Below are positions 16,920-29,262 of a stretch of 64,000 bases of DNA, one piece after another. Within the stretch, counting starts at the first letter, position 1. The number at the start of each line of letters is the position of its first letter. The translations under genes were made by a program, and so were the position numbers. The stretch comes from Bacillota bacterium (lineage in GTDB: Bacteria > Bacillota > Clostridia > Peptostreptococcales > Anaerovoracaceae), in NCBI GenBank assembly GCA_022793795.1, contig JAAWDM010000032.1:78088-142087 (forward strand), read 5' to 3'. The notes under the pieces are model-generated. The model was not told the origin of the DNA and ran no database searches. It saw only the letters and a program-made list of their open reading frames with translations.

Positions 16920-18125
16920 ATGGACGACTTTAAATTCAATACCATTGAAGAAGCCTTACAGGACCTGCGAGATGGCAAACTGATTCTCTGTACCGACGAT
17001 CCGGACAGAGAAAATGAGGGCGATTTTATCTGTGCTGCGGAATTTGCTACCACAGAAAATGTAAACTTTATGGCGGTTCATGGAAAAGGATTAATCTGTA
17101 TGCCCATGAGCAGTCAGTTCTGTCAGAAATTGCAGTTACCCCAAATGGTTGATGATAATACAGATAATCATGCTACTGCATTCACTGTATCTATCGATCA
17201 TGTTGATACCACTACAGGAATTTCAGCAGAGGAACGAGGCTACACTGCCAGAAAATGTGTAGAAGACGATGTAAAACCAGAAGATTTTCGTCGTCCAGGT
17301 CACATGTTCCCTCTTCTGGCCAAGAAAAACGGCGTTTTAGAAAGAAACGGCCATACCGAAGCCACTGTGGATTTAATGCGCTTGGCCGGCTTAAAGGAAT
17401 GTGGTCTATGTTGTGAAATTATGCGAGAAGACGGTACCATGATGCGAACACCAGAACTGAAAGAGTTGGCAGCAAAATATCAAATCAAATTTATTTCCAT
17501 CAAAGCATTACAAGAATACCGAAAAAAACATGAAAAGTTGGTGGAACGTGTCACTGTTACCAAAATGCCTACAAAATATGGCGACTTTATGGCTTACGGC
17601 TATGTGAACAAATTGAACGGAGAGCATCATGTCGCTTTAGTAAAAGGCGACATTGGAGATGGAGAGGACATCCTCTGCCGTGTTCATTCTGAATGTCTCA
17701 CCGGTGATGCTTTCGGCTCCCAACGTTGTGACTGTGGACAACAATTCGCTGCAGCTATGGGTCAAATCAACGCAGAAGGCCGCGGTATCATGCTCTACAT
17801 GCGTCAAGAAGGTCGCGGCATCGGTCTAATCAATAAACTCCGTGCCTATGAACTGCAAGATCAGGGCATGGATACTTTAGAAGCCAATCTTGCCTTAGGC
17901 TTTGAAGGCGATATGCGAGAATATTTTATTGGCGCACAGATATTAAGAGACCTGGGTGCAAAGACCCTTCGCCTGCTGACAAATAATCCTGATAAGATCT
18001 ATCAGCTAGAAGACTTCGGCATGAAGATCGTCAAGCGAATTCCAATACAAATTGCAGCCACAACCCATGACCTATTTTATCTTAAGACAAAACAGGAAAA
18101 AATGGGCCATATCCTCAACTATTAG
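16920..18125 (+). CDS. ribBA: bifunctional DHBP synthase / GTP cyclohydrolase II
   Basis: Makes both precursors of lumazine: 3,4-dihydroxy-2-butanone 4-phosphate and the GTP-derived pyrimidine. 401 residues: the N-terminal RibB domain (about 1-200) with [10 protein letters not shown] near residue 25 and RRPGHMFPL near 125; the C-terminal RibA domain with the zinc motif [15 protein letters not shown] near 260 and [10 protein letters not shown]. The fused form is usual in Firmicutes. The RBS is AGAAAGGAAGG. Confidence 0.97.
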   Translation: MDDFKFNTIEEALQDLRDGKLILCTDDPDRENEGDFICAAEFATTENVNFMAVHGKGLICMPMSSQFCQKLQLPQMVDDNTDNHATAFTVSIDHVDTTTGISAEERGYTARKCVEDDVKPEDFRRPGHMFPLLAKKNGVLERNGHTEATVDLMRLAGLKECGLCCEIMREDGTMMRTPELKELAAKYQIKFISIKALQEYRKKHEKLVERVTVTKMPTKYGDFMAYGYVNKLNGEHHVALVKGDIGDGEDILCRVHSECLTGDAFGSQRCDCGQQFAAAMGQINAEGRGIMLYMRQEGRGIGLINKLRAYELQDQGMDTLEANLALGFEGDMREYFIGAQILRDLGAKTLRLLTNNPDKIYQLEDFGMKIVKRIPIQIAATTHDLFYLKTKQEKMGHILNY

Positions 18126-18151
18126 TTTTTAAACAGAAAGGAATACAAATT

Positions 18152-18619
18152 ATGAAAATTTACGAAGGAAATTTAGTCTCCAAAGGAGCAAAAATCGGTA
18201 TTGTTGCCGCCCGTTTCAACGAATTCATCACTGCTAAGCTGTTATCTGGCACCATCGATACATTAAAACGCCATGAAGTCGCAGAAGAAAACATTGAAAT
18301 CGCATGGGTTCCCGGCGCCTTTGAAATTCCTCTAATTGCTTCCAAAATGGCATCCTGCGGCAAATATGACGCTATTATCTGCTTAGGCGCTGTCATTCGT
18401 GGCAACACATCCCATTACGATTACGTATGCAGTGAAGTTTCCAAGGGAATTGCCCATGTTTCTCTGTCCAGTCAGATTCCGGTTATGTTCGGTGTACTGA
18501 CTACCGAAAACATTGAACAAGCCATTGAACGTGCAGGCACGAAAGCTGGAAATAAGGGCAGTGAATGTGCGGAAAGCGCCATTGAAATGGTCAACCTGAT
18601 TCGTGAAATTGAGGCATAA
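18152..18619 (+). CDS. ribH: 6,7-dimethyl-8-ribityllumazine synthase
   Basis: Penultimate step of riboflavin synthesis; forms icosahedral or pentameric assemblies. The 155-residue protein has ARFNEFIT near residue 17, WVPGAFEIP near 53 and the [14 protein letters not shown] active-site loop near 83, including the catalytic His. It is the last gene of the FMN-regulated operon and is followed by a strong terminator. Confidence 0.97.
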   Translation: MKIYEGNLVSKGAKIGIVAARFNEFITAKLLSGTIDTLKRHEVAEENIEIAWVPGAFEIPLIASKMASCGKYDAIICLGAVIRGNTSHYDYVCSEVSKGIAHVSLSSQIPVMFGVLTTENIEQAIERAGTKAGNKGSECAESAIEMVNLIREIEA

Positions 18620-18654
18620 TCAGACTAGCTATCAAACTTTAACATCCGATTTCA

Positions 18655-18698
18655 ATGGATGGGCTGCATTTACCTTACAGCCCATCCATTTGTCTTTC
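18655..18698 (+). terminator. terminator of the riboflavin operon
   Basis: A perfect 12-bp stem ATGGATGGGCTG (18655-18666) with CAGCCCATCCAT (18678-18689), followed by TTGTCTTTCTT. Confidence 0.88.
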
Positions 18699-18716
18699 TT
18701 AATTAAAACAAAAACT

Positions 18717-19658
18717 TCATATAACGCATAGCTTCTTTGAATCCCTCTTATAGAGATAGATATTATCTGATAACCATGTTTTTTCCTCTTCCCTATCTGC
18801 AAATTCCTGATTGACCTCTTTTACCATGGCCCGAAATGCATCTGGACTTCCATATTGGGTAGATATGAGTAATAACTCATGGATGGAAGACGGTAAAACA
18901 TAAAAATCCCCTTTCAACTGTTCAGCTGCCAGTTCCAACGGGTCTGCATATAGCATGACTGTCGCACCAAACCGTTTTATTCTGTTGGTTAATATATAAA
19001 AAGGTGATTCCATCTGTTTATCTTCTGTTTTCCAAAGTTTCAGTTCCTCTTCGGTAAATTTGCTATCGGCTTCACTGATAATGTGGGCCATATTGGTCAA
19101 TGTAAAGGATAAGGTCTGCTTCGTATATTCCTTGGCCTGTTCATACAACTCCCCTTCCTCCATTCTCCAGCCCTTCATCACCTCATTGGTCACTATGGCT
19201 CCTGCAATCTGTCCCTTTGGAGAAACTATTAAAATCCGATAAATAATAGCCAAATCCAAGAAATCTCGATGAGGAACATTCTTTAAAAGTTCCTGATTTT
19301 TCTCTTTATTGATTAACATACATATCACATTTTCTTTCAGAGTCTCCATCGGAACTGCTGAGCGGAAGAGCATCTCTTGGGATGGACAGCTGGTTACCAC
19401 ATCCGCCATCAATTTAACCGCTTTTTCTGCTGTATATCCTGCTTCGATATAATCATAGAAATCTCGTAAATATAGATTGGGAATCGCCATGACTTCACTT
19501 CCCCTTGGCGGCATCAAATGCAATGCATCCAGCTTTTCGTTTACTTTATATGTGGTTGTCAGCTTGATCTGCCAGTTCATATATGCTTGCGGTAGATGTT
19601 TTTTTAATTCTTCCGCTGCAAAAATTTTAAAGGCATCGTAATCCATTGTCTTTCTCAT
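18717..19658 (-). CDS. DUF5688-like protein, unknown function
   Basis: A soluble protein of about 313 residues with no signal peptide. It begins YDAFKIFAAEELKKHLP and contains PNLYLRDFYDYIEAGY and a C-terminal FYVLPSSIHELLL block, a layout I associate with the DUF5688 family found in gut Clostridia. The role is unknown. I start at the ATG at 19658 because AGGGGAGGGG lies just upstream and the promoter at 19699-19727 would leave no room for a longer frame. It is a single-gene unit converging on ribH. Confidence 0.7.
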   Translation of the reverse strand: MRKTMDYDAFKIFAAEELKKHLPQAYMNWQIKLTTTYKVNEKLDALHLMPPRGSEVMAIPNLYLRDFYDYIEAGYTAEKAVKLMADVVTSCPSQEMLFRSAVPMETLKENVICMLINKEKNQELLKNVPHRDFLDLAIIYRILIVSPKGQIAGAIVTNEVMKGWRMEEGELYEQAKEYTKQTLSFTLTNMAHIISEADSKFTEEELKLWKTEDKQMESPFYILTNRIKRFGATVMLYADPLELAAEQLKGDFYVLPSSIHELLLISTQYGSPDAFRAMVKEVNQEFADREEEKTWLSDNIYLYKRDSKKLCVI

Positions 19659-19698
19659 CTTTTCCCCTCCCCTTACCCATCTGCGGGTTTGTATCTCT

Positions 19699-19727
19699 AC
19701 TATACGAGATGAAAGGTGGAAAAGCAA
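19699..19727 (-). promoter_or_regulatory. promoter of the DUF5688 gene
   Basis: Minus-strand TTGCTT (19722-19727) and TATAGT (19699-19704) with a 17-bp spacer, about 40 bp before the chosen start. Confidence 0.5.
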
Positions 19728-19773
19728 AAACTTTCCTTAAAAATGTCGGATTTCAGTATTTTAATGACGGATT

Positions 19774-21099
19774 TTAGTATTTAATTGTAACCGTGCTTCT
19801 CAAATGTCTTTTGCCTCGCAAGCAGTTTATCATTGGCGCCAAATAAATGAAAAAGGCAAAGGGTAATGCGCTAATATCAGCTCCCATAAATGCCAACGGT
19901 ACAGAACAACACAGGTTCCAAGGAATCATGGCAGCTAATACATTGGAATCCGATAGATCGATGACCATAGACCTTTTCTCTGGATAAAATTCGTTCAGAC
20001 AGGTATCTGCTAAATATAAAGAAGCCGATTGATTACAGAATATTCCGTTCATGAGAAGAATCCCAATGGTGGTAACTGCAGAAATGCCGATCCATTCCAC
20101 TGCAGTCTCTAAAAAAGGTCTTACCAGCTTTTCAATTCCACCGGCTCGTATAACGGTGGTCAACATGGTAGAGACGGCAACAATAAAACATATTTCTACC
20201 ATACTAATCATACCGCCGCCATTGAACATTTTCCCAATTTCAAAACTTGGACATTCATAGCCCCATATACAAGTCCGTATAAAGGTACTGAGTGTCATTC
20301 CTTGTACGCCCATGGCCAGTATGCTGGAGATTCCCATCGATAACAAAAGCAGAATCCAAGTCTTTACAGACAAAACAGGAAACAGTAAAACAATGATGGC
20401 TGGAAGCAGACACCATGGACTCAGAGAGAATAAACCGCTAAGGCCTGAAATCACAGAATCATCAATATTTTGCAAAGGATTGAGGAAGGACAGTCCTCCA
20501 TACAGTCCGATACAAACCATCAATGGCGGCAGTCCATCCCTCAATAATTCCTTTAACATAGAATTCTCCCCAAAATGGGTGATAGATTGTATTGTCAGAA
20601 ATGAAGAGGACATGGGCGAAGTTCGGTCTCCAAAGTAGATGCCAGAAAGAATTGCACCAGCCGTCAAAGCTGGATTCACATTTCCAGAAGCGCCAATGGT
20701 CATGAACACAGCTCCCATAATCCCTGCCACACCAAAAGAGGTTCCAATGATATAGCCAGTAGCAGCGCTGGCAAGAAATGCAATGAGAACAAATAGATGG
20801 GGCGATAATAGTTTTACGCCGTAAACCACAAATAAGGAGAGAGTTCCGCTGGCACGCCAGGAGGCTGTCATCCCTCCTAATAACAGGAGTAATACCAGAA
20901 GCCCCCTCACTTCTCCGATCTGTTTGATGCTGTTGATCAACAAGGATTTCCAAGGGCTTCCCTGTTTTACCGCCAATAGAAAAAAGCATAGAAATCCCAC
21001 CAATAAAGAAAACACTACCGACCAGCCCATGAAGAGGCATAAAACAAGGGAAATCAAAAATATACCGATACTAATAAAAAAACAATACAATGGAGCCAA
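19774..21099 (-). CDS. nhaC: NhaC-family Na+/H+ antiporter
   Basis: Inner-membrane transporter of the NhaC superfamily, about 441 residues with some 11-12 hydrophobic helices. Family-like blocks include GTSFGVAGIMGAVFMTIG near residue 125, GIYFGDRTSPMSSS near 165 and the NGIFCNQSASLYLADT stretch near 360. Na+ or a carboxylate/amino-acid counter-ion are both possible for this family. The AAGGAGG site abuts a GTG at 21108 and is well spaced for the TTG at 21099, so either may start. It follows the LysR gene and sdaA on the same strand, so a role in serine use or ion balance during deamination is possible but unproven. Confidence 0.85.
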   Translation of the reverse strand: MAPLYCFFISIGIFLISLVLCLFMGWSVVFSLLVGFLCFFLLAVKQGSPWKSLLINSIKQIGEVRGLLVLLLLLGGMTASWRASGTLSLFVVYGVKLLSPHLFVLIAFLASAATGYIIGTSFGVAGIMGAVFMTIGASGNVNPALTAGAILSGIYFGDRTSPMSSSFLTIQSITHFGENSMLKELLRDGLPPLMVCIGLYGGLSFLNPLQNIDDSVISGLSGLFSLSPWCLLPAIIVLLFPVLSVKTWILLLLSMGISSILAMGVQGMTLSTFIRTCIWGYECPSFEIGKMFNGGGMISMVEICFIVAVSTMLTTVIRAGGIEKLVRPFLETAVEWIGISAVTTIGILLMNGIFCNQSASLYLADTCLNEFYPEKRSMVIDLSDSNVLAAMIPWNLCCSVPLAFMGADISALPFAFFIYLAPMINCLRGKRHLRSTVTIKY

Positions 21100-21176
21100 C
21101 GGAGCCACCCTCCTTGATTATCAACTTATATTTTCTATTAGTATCCTATGGCTTTTTCCTTTCTTTGTAAAACGAA

Positions 21177-21205
21177 AAAAAATGCTTTTTTAAGCACTTT
21201 TTTTC
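21177..21205 (-). terminator. weak terminator after the LysR gene
   Basis: On the minus strand a short AAGTGCTT...AAGCATT hairpin with A and T runs on each side, 5 bp after the LysR stop. The short stem makes the call tentative. Confidence 0.45.
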
Positions 21206-21209
21206 ATGG

Positions 21210-22070
21210 TTACTGGGCTGCTATATATGCAATCAATCTGTGAAGCATCTGGTTCTTTGACTGCTTGTGATACACAATTTGAGTCATTTCGTTGAATTCA
21301 TCTGGCAGCAACAAACTTTCCAATAACCTGTTATCATAATAGGTATGCTCTGGTACGATGGCAAATCCCTTAGACATGTTGACCATCAATATCTGTTGAT
21401 GATATTCCTTTACTACCTCAACCTGGTCAAAAGTGGCTTCAAAATAGGTCTGCAACCTTTCCCTGCAGGCCTGTATATAGGTCGCATCCTCTGTTTTTGT
21501 TACCAGCGGAAGATTACATAATATATTTTCCAGTGAATCATATTGTTCCACCAACTCTTTGGAATAGATTAAAACTTCTCTTGATATGGATAGATTCTCT
21601 CGCACTACTTCTTCCCCATTTGAGACTACAACCGGCATAAAGTCAGGACAGATCAACCCATCCAGCCGTCCCCTGCTGAAATCATCCATTACTTTTTCCT
21701 CTTCTCCATAGGAAAAATATAAGCTGGATTGACGCTCCTGTTTTTCAAACTGGCTGAGTATAGGAAATTCGGCATAATCTCTGGTAATCATGCCGATCCG
21801 CACCTCTTTTCTTCCTGCCATCTGCAGGTTCTCACATAACTGGGTATATTGATCGTTTATCTTTTTCATCCCTTCATAATAGATGCGGCCTTCATCGGTT
21901 AAAGTGACATTTTTAACGCCGCGATGAAACAGATGAACCCCAAGCTCTGTCTCGAGTTCCCCAATATATTTGCTCATGGTAGTCTGAGCAATATGACAAG
22001 CCTGAGCAGCCCTGGTGAAATTCTCCAATTCTACCGCTTTAAAAAAATACTGAATTTTCGATAAGTTCAA
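21210..22070 (-). CDS. LysR-family transcriptional regulator
   Basis: 286 residues: an N-terminal winged helix-turn-helix (about 1-60, beginning MNLSKIQYFFKAVELENFTR with AAQACHIAQTTMSKYIGELE) and a C-terminal periplasmic-binding-like effector domain from about residue 90 (KEVRIGMITRDY). It lies 16 bp after sdaA on the same strand, unlike the usual divergent arrangement, so it may regulate the sdaA/nhaC region from within one transcript. The effector is unknown. Confidence 0.9.
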   Translation of the reverse strand: MNLSKIQYFFKAVELENFTRAAQACHIAQTTMSKYIGELETELGVHLFHRGVKNVTLTDEGRIYYEGMKKINDQYTQLCENLQMAGRKEVRIGMITRDYAEFPILSQFEKQERQSSLYFSYGEEEKVMDDFSRGRLDGLICPDFMPVVVSNGEEVVRENLSISREVLIYSKELVEQYDSLENILCNLPLVTKTEDATYIQACRERLQTYFEATFDQVEVVKEYHQQILMVNMSKGFAIVPEHTYYDNRLLESLLLPDEFNEMTQIVYHKQSKNQMLHRLIAYIAAQ

Positions 22071-22086
22071 TGTCTACCTCCGCCTT

Positions 22087-23292
22087 TTATTCGAAATAGT
22101 TTTTCGCAAGACCACCTTCGCTGGTCTCTCTATACTTACTGAACAAATCGCGGCCTGTCTCGTACATGGTCTTGATTACCATATCAAAGGAAATTTTTCT
22201 AGTATGGGTCAGGAAATTGGCAAGACTCAGTGCATTGATAGCACGCATCGCCGCAACGGCGTTTCGTTCAATGCATGGAATCTGCACCAGCCCACAGATT
22301 GGATCGCAGGTCAGTCCCAGATGATGCTCCATGGCAACCTCCGCGGCATACTCAATCTGATTGATTTCCATGCCGAAAAGTTCTGCAAGACCAGCAGCCG
22401 CCATAGAGCATGCGCTGCCCACCTCTGCCTGACAACCACATTCCGCCCCACTAATCGAAGCATTAGTTTTTATCAGATTTCCCACAATACCCGCTGTTGC
22501 CAGCGCATCGATAATCTGCTCGTCGGAAAAATGACGGTTCTTCTGCATGTAGTAAAGGGTGGCAGGCACAACGCCGCTGGCGCCGCAGGTCGGTGCAGTG
22601 ACAATGATACCGCCGTCGGCATTTTCTTCGCTGACAGCATAGGCAAAAGCGCAGACTAGCCGGTTTTCCCGTGTCTGAGGCGTTTCATCGATATGATTCT
22701 GCCGGTAGAGATAACGTGCTTTCCGCTCTATATCAAGGCCTCCCTGCAGCAGACCTTCCTTTGCAAGTCCCCGCTCCACAGTCGCTTTCATCTGATTCCA
22801 AATTTGCGCCAGATAGTCTCTTATGCCATCGCCCTCCGTTTCATAAACGTATTCACACAGCCGCAGATCTTTTTCTCCACAGTAATCGCGAATCGCCGAA
22901 AAAGAGGACAACGTGTAAATATCCTGCGCTTCCTCCGCCGGACGTCCTTTGATGGCAATTCTGCCGCCGCCTACACTATAGACTTCCATGGAAGCGGTGC
23001 ACGCGCCGGAAACATCGAAAGCCTCAAAGAACATGGTATTGGGATGAGGTAATTCCGTATCGGGTCTATCGCTGAAAACAATGTGGCAGCGATTCGCTCC
23101 CAGCACCTCCACAATCGCCGTATCGGTCATATGTCCCTTGCCGGTCTTGGACAGCGAGCCGTAGAGGGTCACTATGAACCGGTCAGCATCAGGGTTTTCT
23201 TCCAGAAAAATCCTGGCAGCCCTGTCAGGCGCGATGGTATGTGAACTGGACGGTCCCCTGCCAATTCTGTATAATTCAGTGAGTGATTCCAT
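22087..23292 (-). CDS. sdaA: L-serine dehydratase, single-chain iron-sulfur type
   Basis: Deaminates L-serine to pyruvate and ammonia using an oxygen-labile 4Fe-4S cluster. About 401 residues with the beta domain first (GRGPSSSHTIAPDRA near residue 12, GHMTDTAI near 52) and the alpha domain after (TAPTCGASGVVPATLYYM near 235, then the cluster cysteines in GAECGCQAEVG, TCDPICGLVQIPC and following). I start at the second ATG (23292): AAAGGG is properly spaced and the N-terminus then matches the family. Likely feeds pyruvate to acetate via AckA. Confidence 0.94.
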   Translation of the reverse strand: MESLTELYRIGRGPSSSHTIAPDRAARIFLEENPDADRFIVTLYGSLSKTGKGHMTDTAIVEVLGANRCHIVFSDRPDTELPHPNTMFFEAFDVSGACTASMEVYSVGGGRIAIKGRPAEEAQDIYTLSSFSAIRDYCGEKDLRLCEYVYETEGDGIRDYLAQIWNQMKATVERGLAKEGLLQGGLDIERKARYLYRQNHIDETPQTRENRLVCAFAYAVSEENADGGIIVTAPTCGASGVVPATLYYMQKNRHFSDEQIIDALATAGIVGNLIKTNASISGAECGCQAEVGSACSMAAAGLAELFGMEINQIEYAAEVAMEHHLGLTCDPICGLVQIPCIERNAVAAMRAINALSLANFLTHTRKISFDMVIKTMYETGRDLFSKYRETSEGGLAKNYFE

Positions 23293-23384
23293 ATGATAAA
23301 GCCCTTTCATTTTCTAATTTTAGTAACTGTATGACCATGAACTGCTATTTTTTTTCTTTTTCAAGTTGATTGCCTCCTCACCAT

Positions 23385-25707
<2,323 letters not shown>

Positions 25708-25747
25708 CTACGACGCCCTCCTTTATATTTCATTTTGACCCATGGGA

Positions 25748-28700
25748 TCATAACATCTCAAACAAATTCATTTGTCTGCCGTATTCCCCACTCCTGCTCA
25801 TATGGAGTTTCTCTCGTTCTATAAGTTCTGAAGAAATCTCTTCCACCAATGGAGACGGCGCCTTGGAGGATGTAAGGATGAGTCTTTCCTTAGCTCTGGT
25901 CAGCCCTACATAAAATAGTCGCCGCTCCTCTTCTTGATCTGCAGGAGTTTTCCCACCTGCAAAGGGAATTTGCCCCTTTCTTGTGCCATAGATCATCACC
26001 ACTGGAAATTCCAGCCCTTTTGCGCCGTGAAGGGTCATCAAGGTAACCGCGCCTGCCTTATATTGCTTGCCGCAGCAGCGTTTCAATTCCCCTTCTGTAT
26101 CCGTCTCCAGGGCTTCCAGAAATTCCTCCATCTTCTGATAAAACATGGAGGTCTGATAAAGCAGCTGCATTTCCTCTTTCTGCTCCAGATTTAGTTCCTT
26201 AATCCATTCCTCCAAAATTTTTTGTGGCTTTTTCCGTTTTATCTGTGACGCATACTTTTCTGCCATGGCCGTATAACTATCAGCTGCCAAACTTCCTTGC
26301 TCCACATTCCATAATCGTGTCATGGCAGTCTTGAGGGCTAACTTGTCCTCTGGCTGCAGCAAAGCCTTGAAAAAGCAAATCGTCCCTCGCACAATCTCAT
26401 CGTGAAGAAAGGACTCTCTCCCTGCCACCACATAAGGGATGCCTTCCCTTTTTAGACATTCTTCCAAAAGCGCAGCCTGTCTATGGGTTCGATAAAGGAC
26501 CGCAATGTCCTCGAAGCTCCAGGCATTTTCTTCTCTCTCAGAAAAGACTTCCTGGGCTTCCAACATACCGATTCCGCCAGCCAAGCGGTTAATCTCCTTT
26601 GCTATGAAAATTGCCTCTGCCTTTTCACTGTCTGCCTCTATCATCCTAACCAAAGAACCATCGGGCTTATTGGGATGTAACATTCTTTTTCCGCCCGGAT
26701 TATGGGAAATGACTTGGCAGGCTGCTGCCAATATCTGCGGCGTGGAACGATAATTTTCCTCCAAAGTAATCTGACATGCGTTGGGGAAATCTTCTGCAAG
26801 TCTCTGGAAGCATCCGGCATCAGCCCCTCGAAATCCATAGATGGCCTGGTCCTGATCTCCGATGACAAATAACTCTCGTCCCCCTCTATTCCATTCCTGA
26901 ATCAGTTGGTATTGCAAAGGATTAATGTCCTGGAACTCGTCCACTAAAAGGTAGGAAAACGGACCTCCAGCGGTCTCCTTTCCCCTTTCAGCGTTCTCTT
27001 CCCTGGCGATTCGCAGTGCCTCAAGCAAAACGTCGTCAAAATCCAGGGCTTCCCATTCTCGCAGGCTATTCTGGTATGCATCCAATACCTGCTTTTCCAA
27101 ACAGGAATCCGCCTCATCCATTCCTGTTTTAGAATTAGATAGCTCCATGAGAAGTTGGGAGACAGACTGTTTCAATCCAAAATCCTTTCGGATTGCAGAA
27201 ACCAAATCTCTCGTCTCCATTTCTCCTGCAATGGTGAGTTCTATCCCTCGGTCTTTGAGAAGTTTCCATGCAATCCCATGAAAACTTCCGATGTGGAGTT
27301 TTTGAGCCGGTCCCTTTCCCATCTGCTTCTGAATTCGCTCCCGCAGCTCTTTGGCAGCCTGGTTGGTAAACGTCACTGCTGTTATGGAAGATGGTTTTAC
27401 TCGTCTTGTCTCAATTAAGTACATAATATGAGCTGCCAGCGTTGCCGTTTTTCCAGTTCCAGGACCAGCCTTGACCATGGTTACACGGTCAACGGACGCA
27501 ATCGCTTGTCGTTGCTTTTCATTCCAGACAGGTTCCTTTCCCTGGTCTTTTGCCAGGCTCTCTGCTGAAGAATCTAAGACTTTCCCCCTGCTTTTCATAT
27601 TCGATGTTAACGGTACGGAAATATCACTGTTTTGGCCCCCAATCCTTTCCCGTATATCCGCCAGCTGTTCCAAAAAACTCATCTGTCCGTCCAATCCCTG
27701 AATCTCGCTGAGAGTAAACAGGCGCAGACTGCCGTATTCCCCATCAAAACCCGGCCGCCATGTCACCTCGCCTCTTCTCAAGCGTCTGATGCCCTCTGCA
27801 ATCAGACGTCCCGATATGCTGCCTATGTCTTCTACCGGTATCTCTCGCAGAATGGAAAACTCCGGCCCTAGATTTTGGATCATGGTGTGATACATGTTGT
27901 CAACCTTGGCGCTGGCTGATGAAAATCCCAAAGAGGCGCCGATCAATTCCGGTAATGGAACAAGGCTTTCAAATTCCGCTGCCTGTGGTTTTCGATACCC
28001 TTCCGGCCTATCGGAAAGCTGCTCAATACGATGAGATACTCCAATAGTCAATTTCCGTCCGCAGACCGGACAGATTCCTCCATATTTTTCTGTCTCCCTA
28101 GGCGCTAGACAGAGACCGCATTTCCGATGTCCGTCATAGTGATATTTTCCCTCTTCTGGGAAAAACTCAATGGTTCCTGTCAATCCTTCCCCAGTCTGAA
28201 TGGCTTTCCTCAATTCTTCATAAGACAGTTCAATGTCCAGAAGATTGGCTTCCCGTCCCAGTTTTGCCGGCGAATGGGCGTCGGAGTTGGAAATCAGCTG
28301 GTAACGGTCAAGGGCAGAGACTCTCCAGTTCATGGATGGGTCAGAAGAAAGTCCCGTTTCCATGGCGCAGATATAGGACGACAAATCTCCAAAACATTCT
28401 TCCACAGTATCAAAGCCCGAAAAAGCCCCAAACAGAGAAAAGTGTGGCGTCCAAATATGAGCCGGAACATAGACCGCCTTTGGACATAATTCCAGCAGTA
28501 TCTCCAGCAGATCATGGCAGTCCAGTCCCAATATGGGCCTACCGTCAGAATGGATATTCCCGATAGTCTCCAATTTATGGGAAACGAGTTCCGCTTCCTC
28601 TAGCCCGGGCAGCAAGATGAGACTGTGTACCTTTCTAACCCGACCATTTTTCTTATAAATGGAACTGATTTCTCCAGTAACGACAAAATGAGGCTGCATA

Positions 28701-28936
28701 CAATCTGTTGCCCCATCATCCTTGATTCGATATTCCTTTTTCAGTACATAAAATCCATTCCCAGCTGGCTCCAACTTTTCCGCAAGTTCTTGCCGCCATG
28801 CAGGATGGGTAAAATCTCCGGTTCCAACGATATGGATTCCCTTACGTCGCGCCCATAAATCCAGATACTCCGGTATGCAGTCTTTGCTGGTGGCCCTAGA
28901 ATAATGAGAATGAATGTGTAAATCTGCAATATACAT
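25748..28936 (-). CDS. fusion of an EndoQ-type PHP endonuclease with a UvrD/Rep helicase
   Basis: 1062 residues. Residues 1 to about 420 resemble the EndoQ family: metal-binding DLHIHSHYSRATSK at the start, GTGDFTHP near 38, LDCHDLLEIL, SNSDAHSPAKLG near 218, and a zinc knuckle (CGLCLAPRE then CPVCGRKL) near 270. Residues about 470-1040 are a UvrD/Rep SF1A helicase: Walker A KAGPGTGKTATLA, motif II LLVDEFQDINP, GDQDQAIYGFRGAD, and motif VI RRLFYVGLTRAKERLI. EndoQ cuts 5' of deaminated bases (uracil, hypoxanthine) in archaea and some Bacillus, so a nick-and-unwind repair enzyme is inferred. It lies between tgt and a DUF3788 gene in the ruv-que block. Confidence 0.88.
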   Translation of the reverse strand: MYIADLHIHSHYSRATSKDCIPEYLDLWARRKGIHIVGTGDFTHPAWRQELAEKLEPAGNGFYVLKKEYRIKDDGATDCMQPHFVVTGEISSIYKKNGRVRKVHSLILLPGLEEAELVSHKLETIGNIHSDGRPILGLDCHDLLEILLELCPKAVYVPAHIWTPHFSLFGAFSGFDTVEECFGDLSSYICAMETGLSSDPSMNWRVSALDRYQLISNSDAHSPAKLGREANLLDIELSYEELRKAIQTGEGLTGTIEFFPEEGKYHYDGHRKCGLCLAPRETEKYGGICPVCGRKLTIGVSHRIEQLSDRPEGYRKPQAAEFESLVPLPELIGASLGFSSASAKVDNMYHTMIQNLGPEFSILREIPVEDIGSISGRLIAEGIRRLRRGEVTWRPGFDGEYGSLRLFTLSEIQGLDGQMSFLEQLADIRERIGGQNSDISVPLTSNMKSRGKVLDSSAESLAKDQGKEPVWNEKQRQAIASVDRVTMVKAGPGTGKTATLAAHIMYLIETRRVKPSSITAVTFTNQAAKELRERIQKQMGKGPAQKLHIGSFHGIAWKLLKDRGIELTIAGEMETRDLVSAIRKDFGLKQSVSQLLMELSNSKTGMDEADSCLEKQVLDAYQNSLREWEALDFDDVLLEALRIAREENAERGKETAGGPFSYLLVDEFQDINPLQYQLIQEWNRGGRELFVIGDQDQAIYGFRGADAGCFQRLAEDFPNACQITLEENYRSTPQILAAACQVISHNPGGKRMLHPNKPDGSLVRMIEADSEKAEAIFIAKEINRLAGGIGMLEAQEVFSEREENAWSFEDIAVLYRTHRQAALLEECLKREGIPYVVAGRESFLHDEIVRGTICFFKALLQPEDKLALKTAMTRLWNVEQGSLAADSYTAMAEKYASQIKRKKPQKILEEWIKELNLEQKEEMQLLYQTSMFYQKMEEFLEALETDTEGELKRCCGKQYKAGAVTLMTLHGAKGLEFPVVMIYGTRKGQIPFAGGKTPADQEEERRLFYVGLTRAKERLILTSSKAPSPLVEEISSELIEREKLHMSRSGEYGRQMNLFEML

Positions 28937-28993
28937 AAAAGCCTCTTTTCTTTCTATAAATCTATATATTGGTACTTCACTTCGGGCAAAAAT

Positions 28994-29060
28994 CCAACAT
29001 TGACCTCAAAATCACCTCAGGAAAACTGATTTTGCAAAGGGAGTCTCATCAAAATGTTGG
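28994..29060. repeat. palindromic intergenic element with the TTTGCAAAGGGAGT motif
   Basis: Outer inverted repeat CCAACATT (28994-29001) and AATGTTGG (29053-29060), inner AAAATCA (29008-29014) and TGATTTT (29027-29033). It contains TTTTGCAAAGGGAGT (29030-29044), which recurs in inverted form at the right edge of the window (63872-63890). It occupies part of a 326-bp gene-free stretch. Confidence 0.55.
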
Positions 29061-29102
29061 CTATTTCTGTCTAAACATAAGAAATGTACAACCGCTTCCT
29101 TT

Positions 29103-29160
29103 CGGCAACGCCGGCGCACGCATCCGCCATACATCACAGTGCGCATCACTATGCGTTCAT
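29103..29160. repeat. REP-like element, copy 1
   Basis: Contains CGGCAACGCCGGC (29103-29115) and ends in ATGCGTTCAT (29151-29160) followed by ATACCA. The same two blocks, in the same order, occur at 33089-33121. This copy is longer, with an internal GTGCGCA region. It lies between the DUF3788 gene and the EndoQ-UvrD gene. Confidence 0.5.
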
Positions 29161-29262
29161 AATACCACAAAACATACAGGAATTGTGAACTGATGGAAAG
29201 GCTTTTAAAATAAGAAAACAGAAGAATTGATGTCTGAACCTTTTACAGCCGTAGATAATTCC

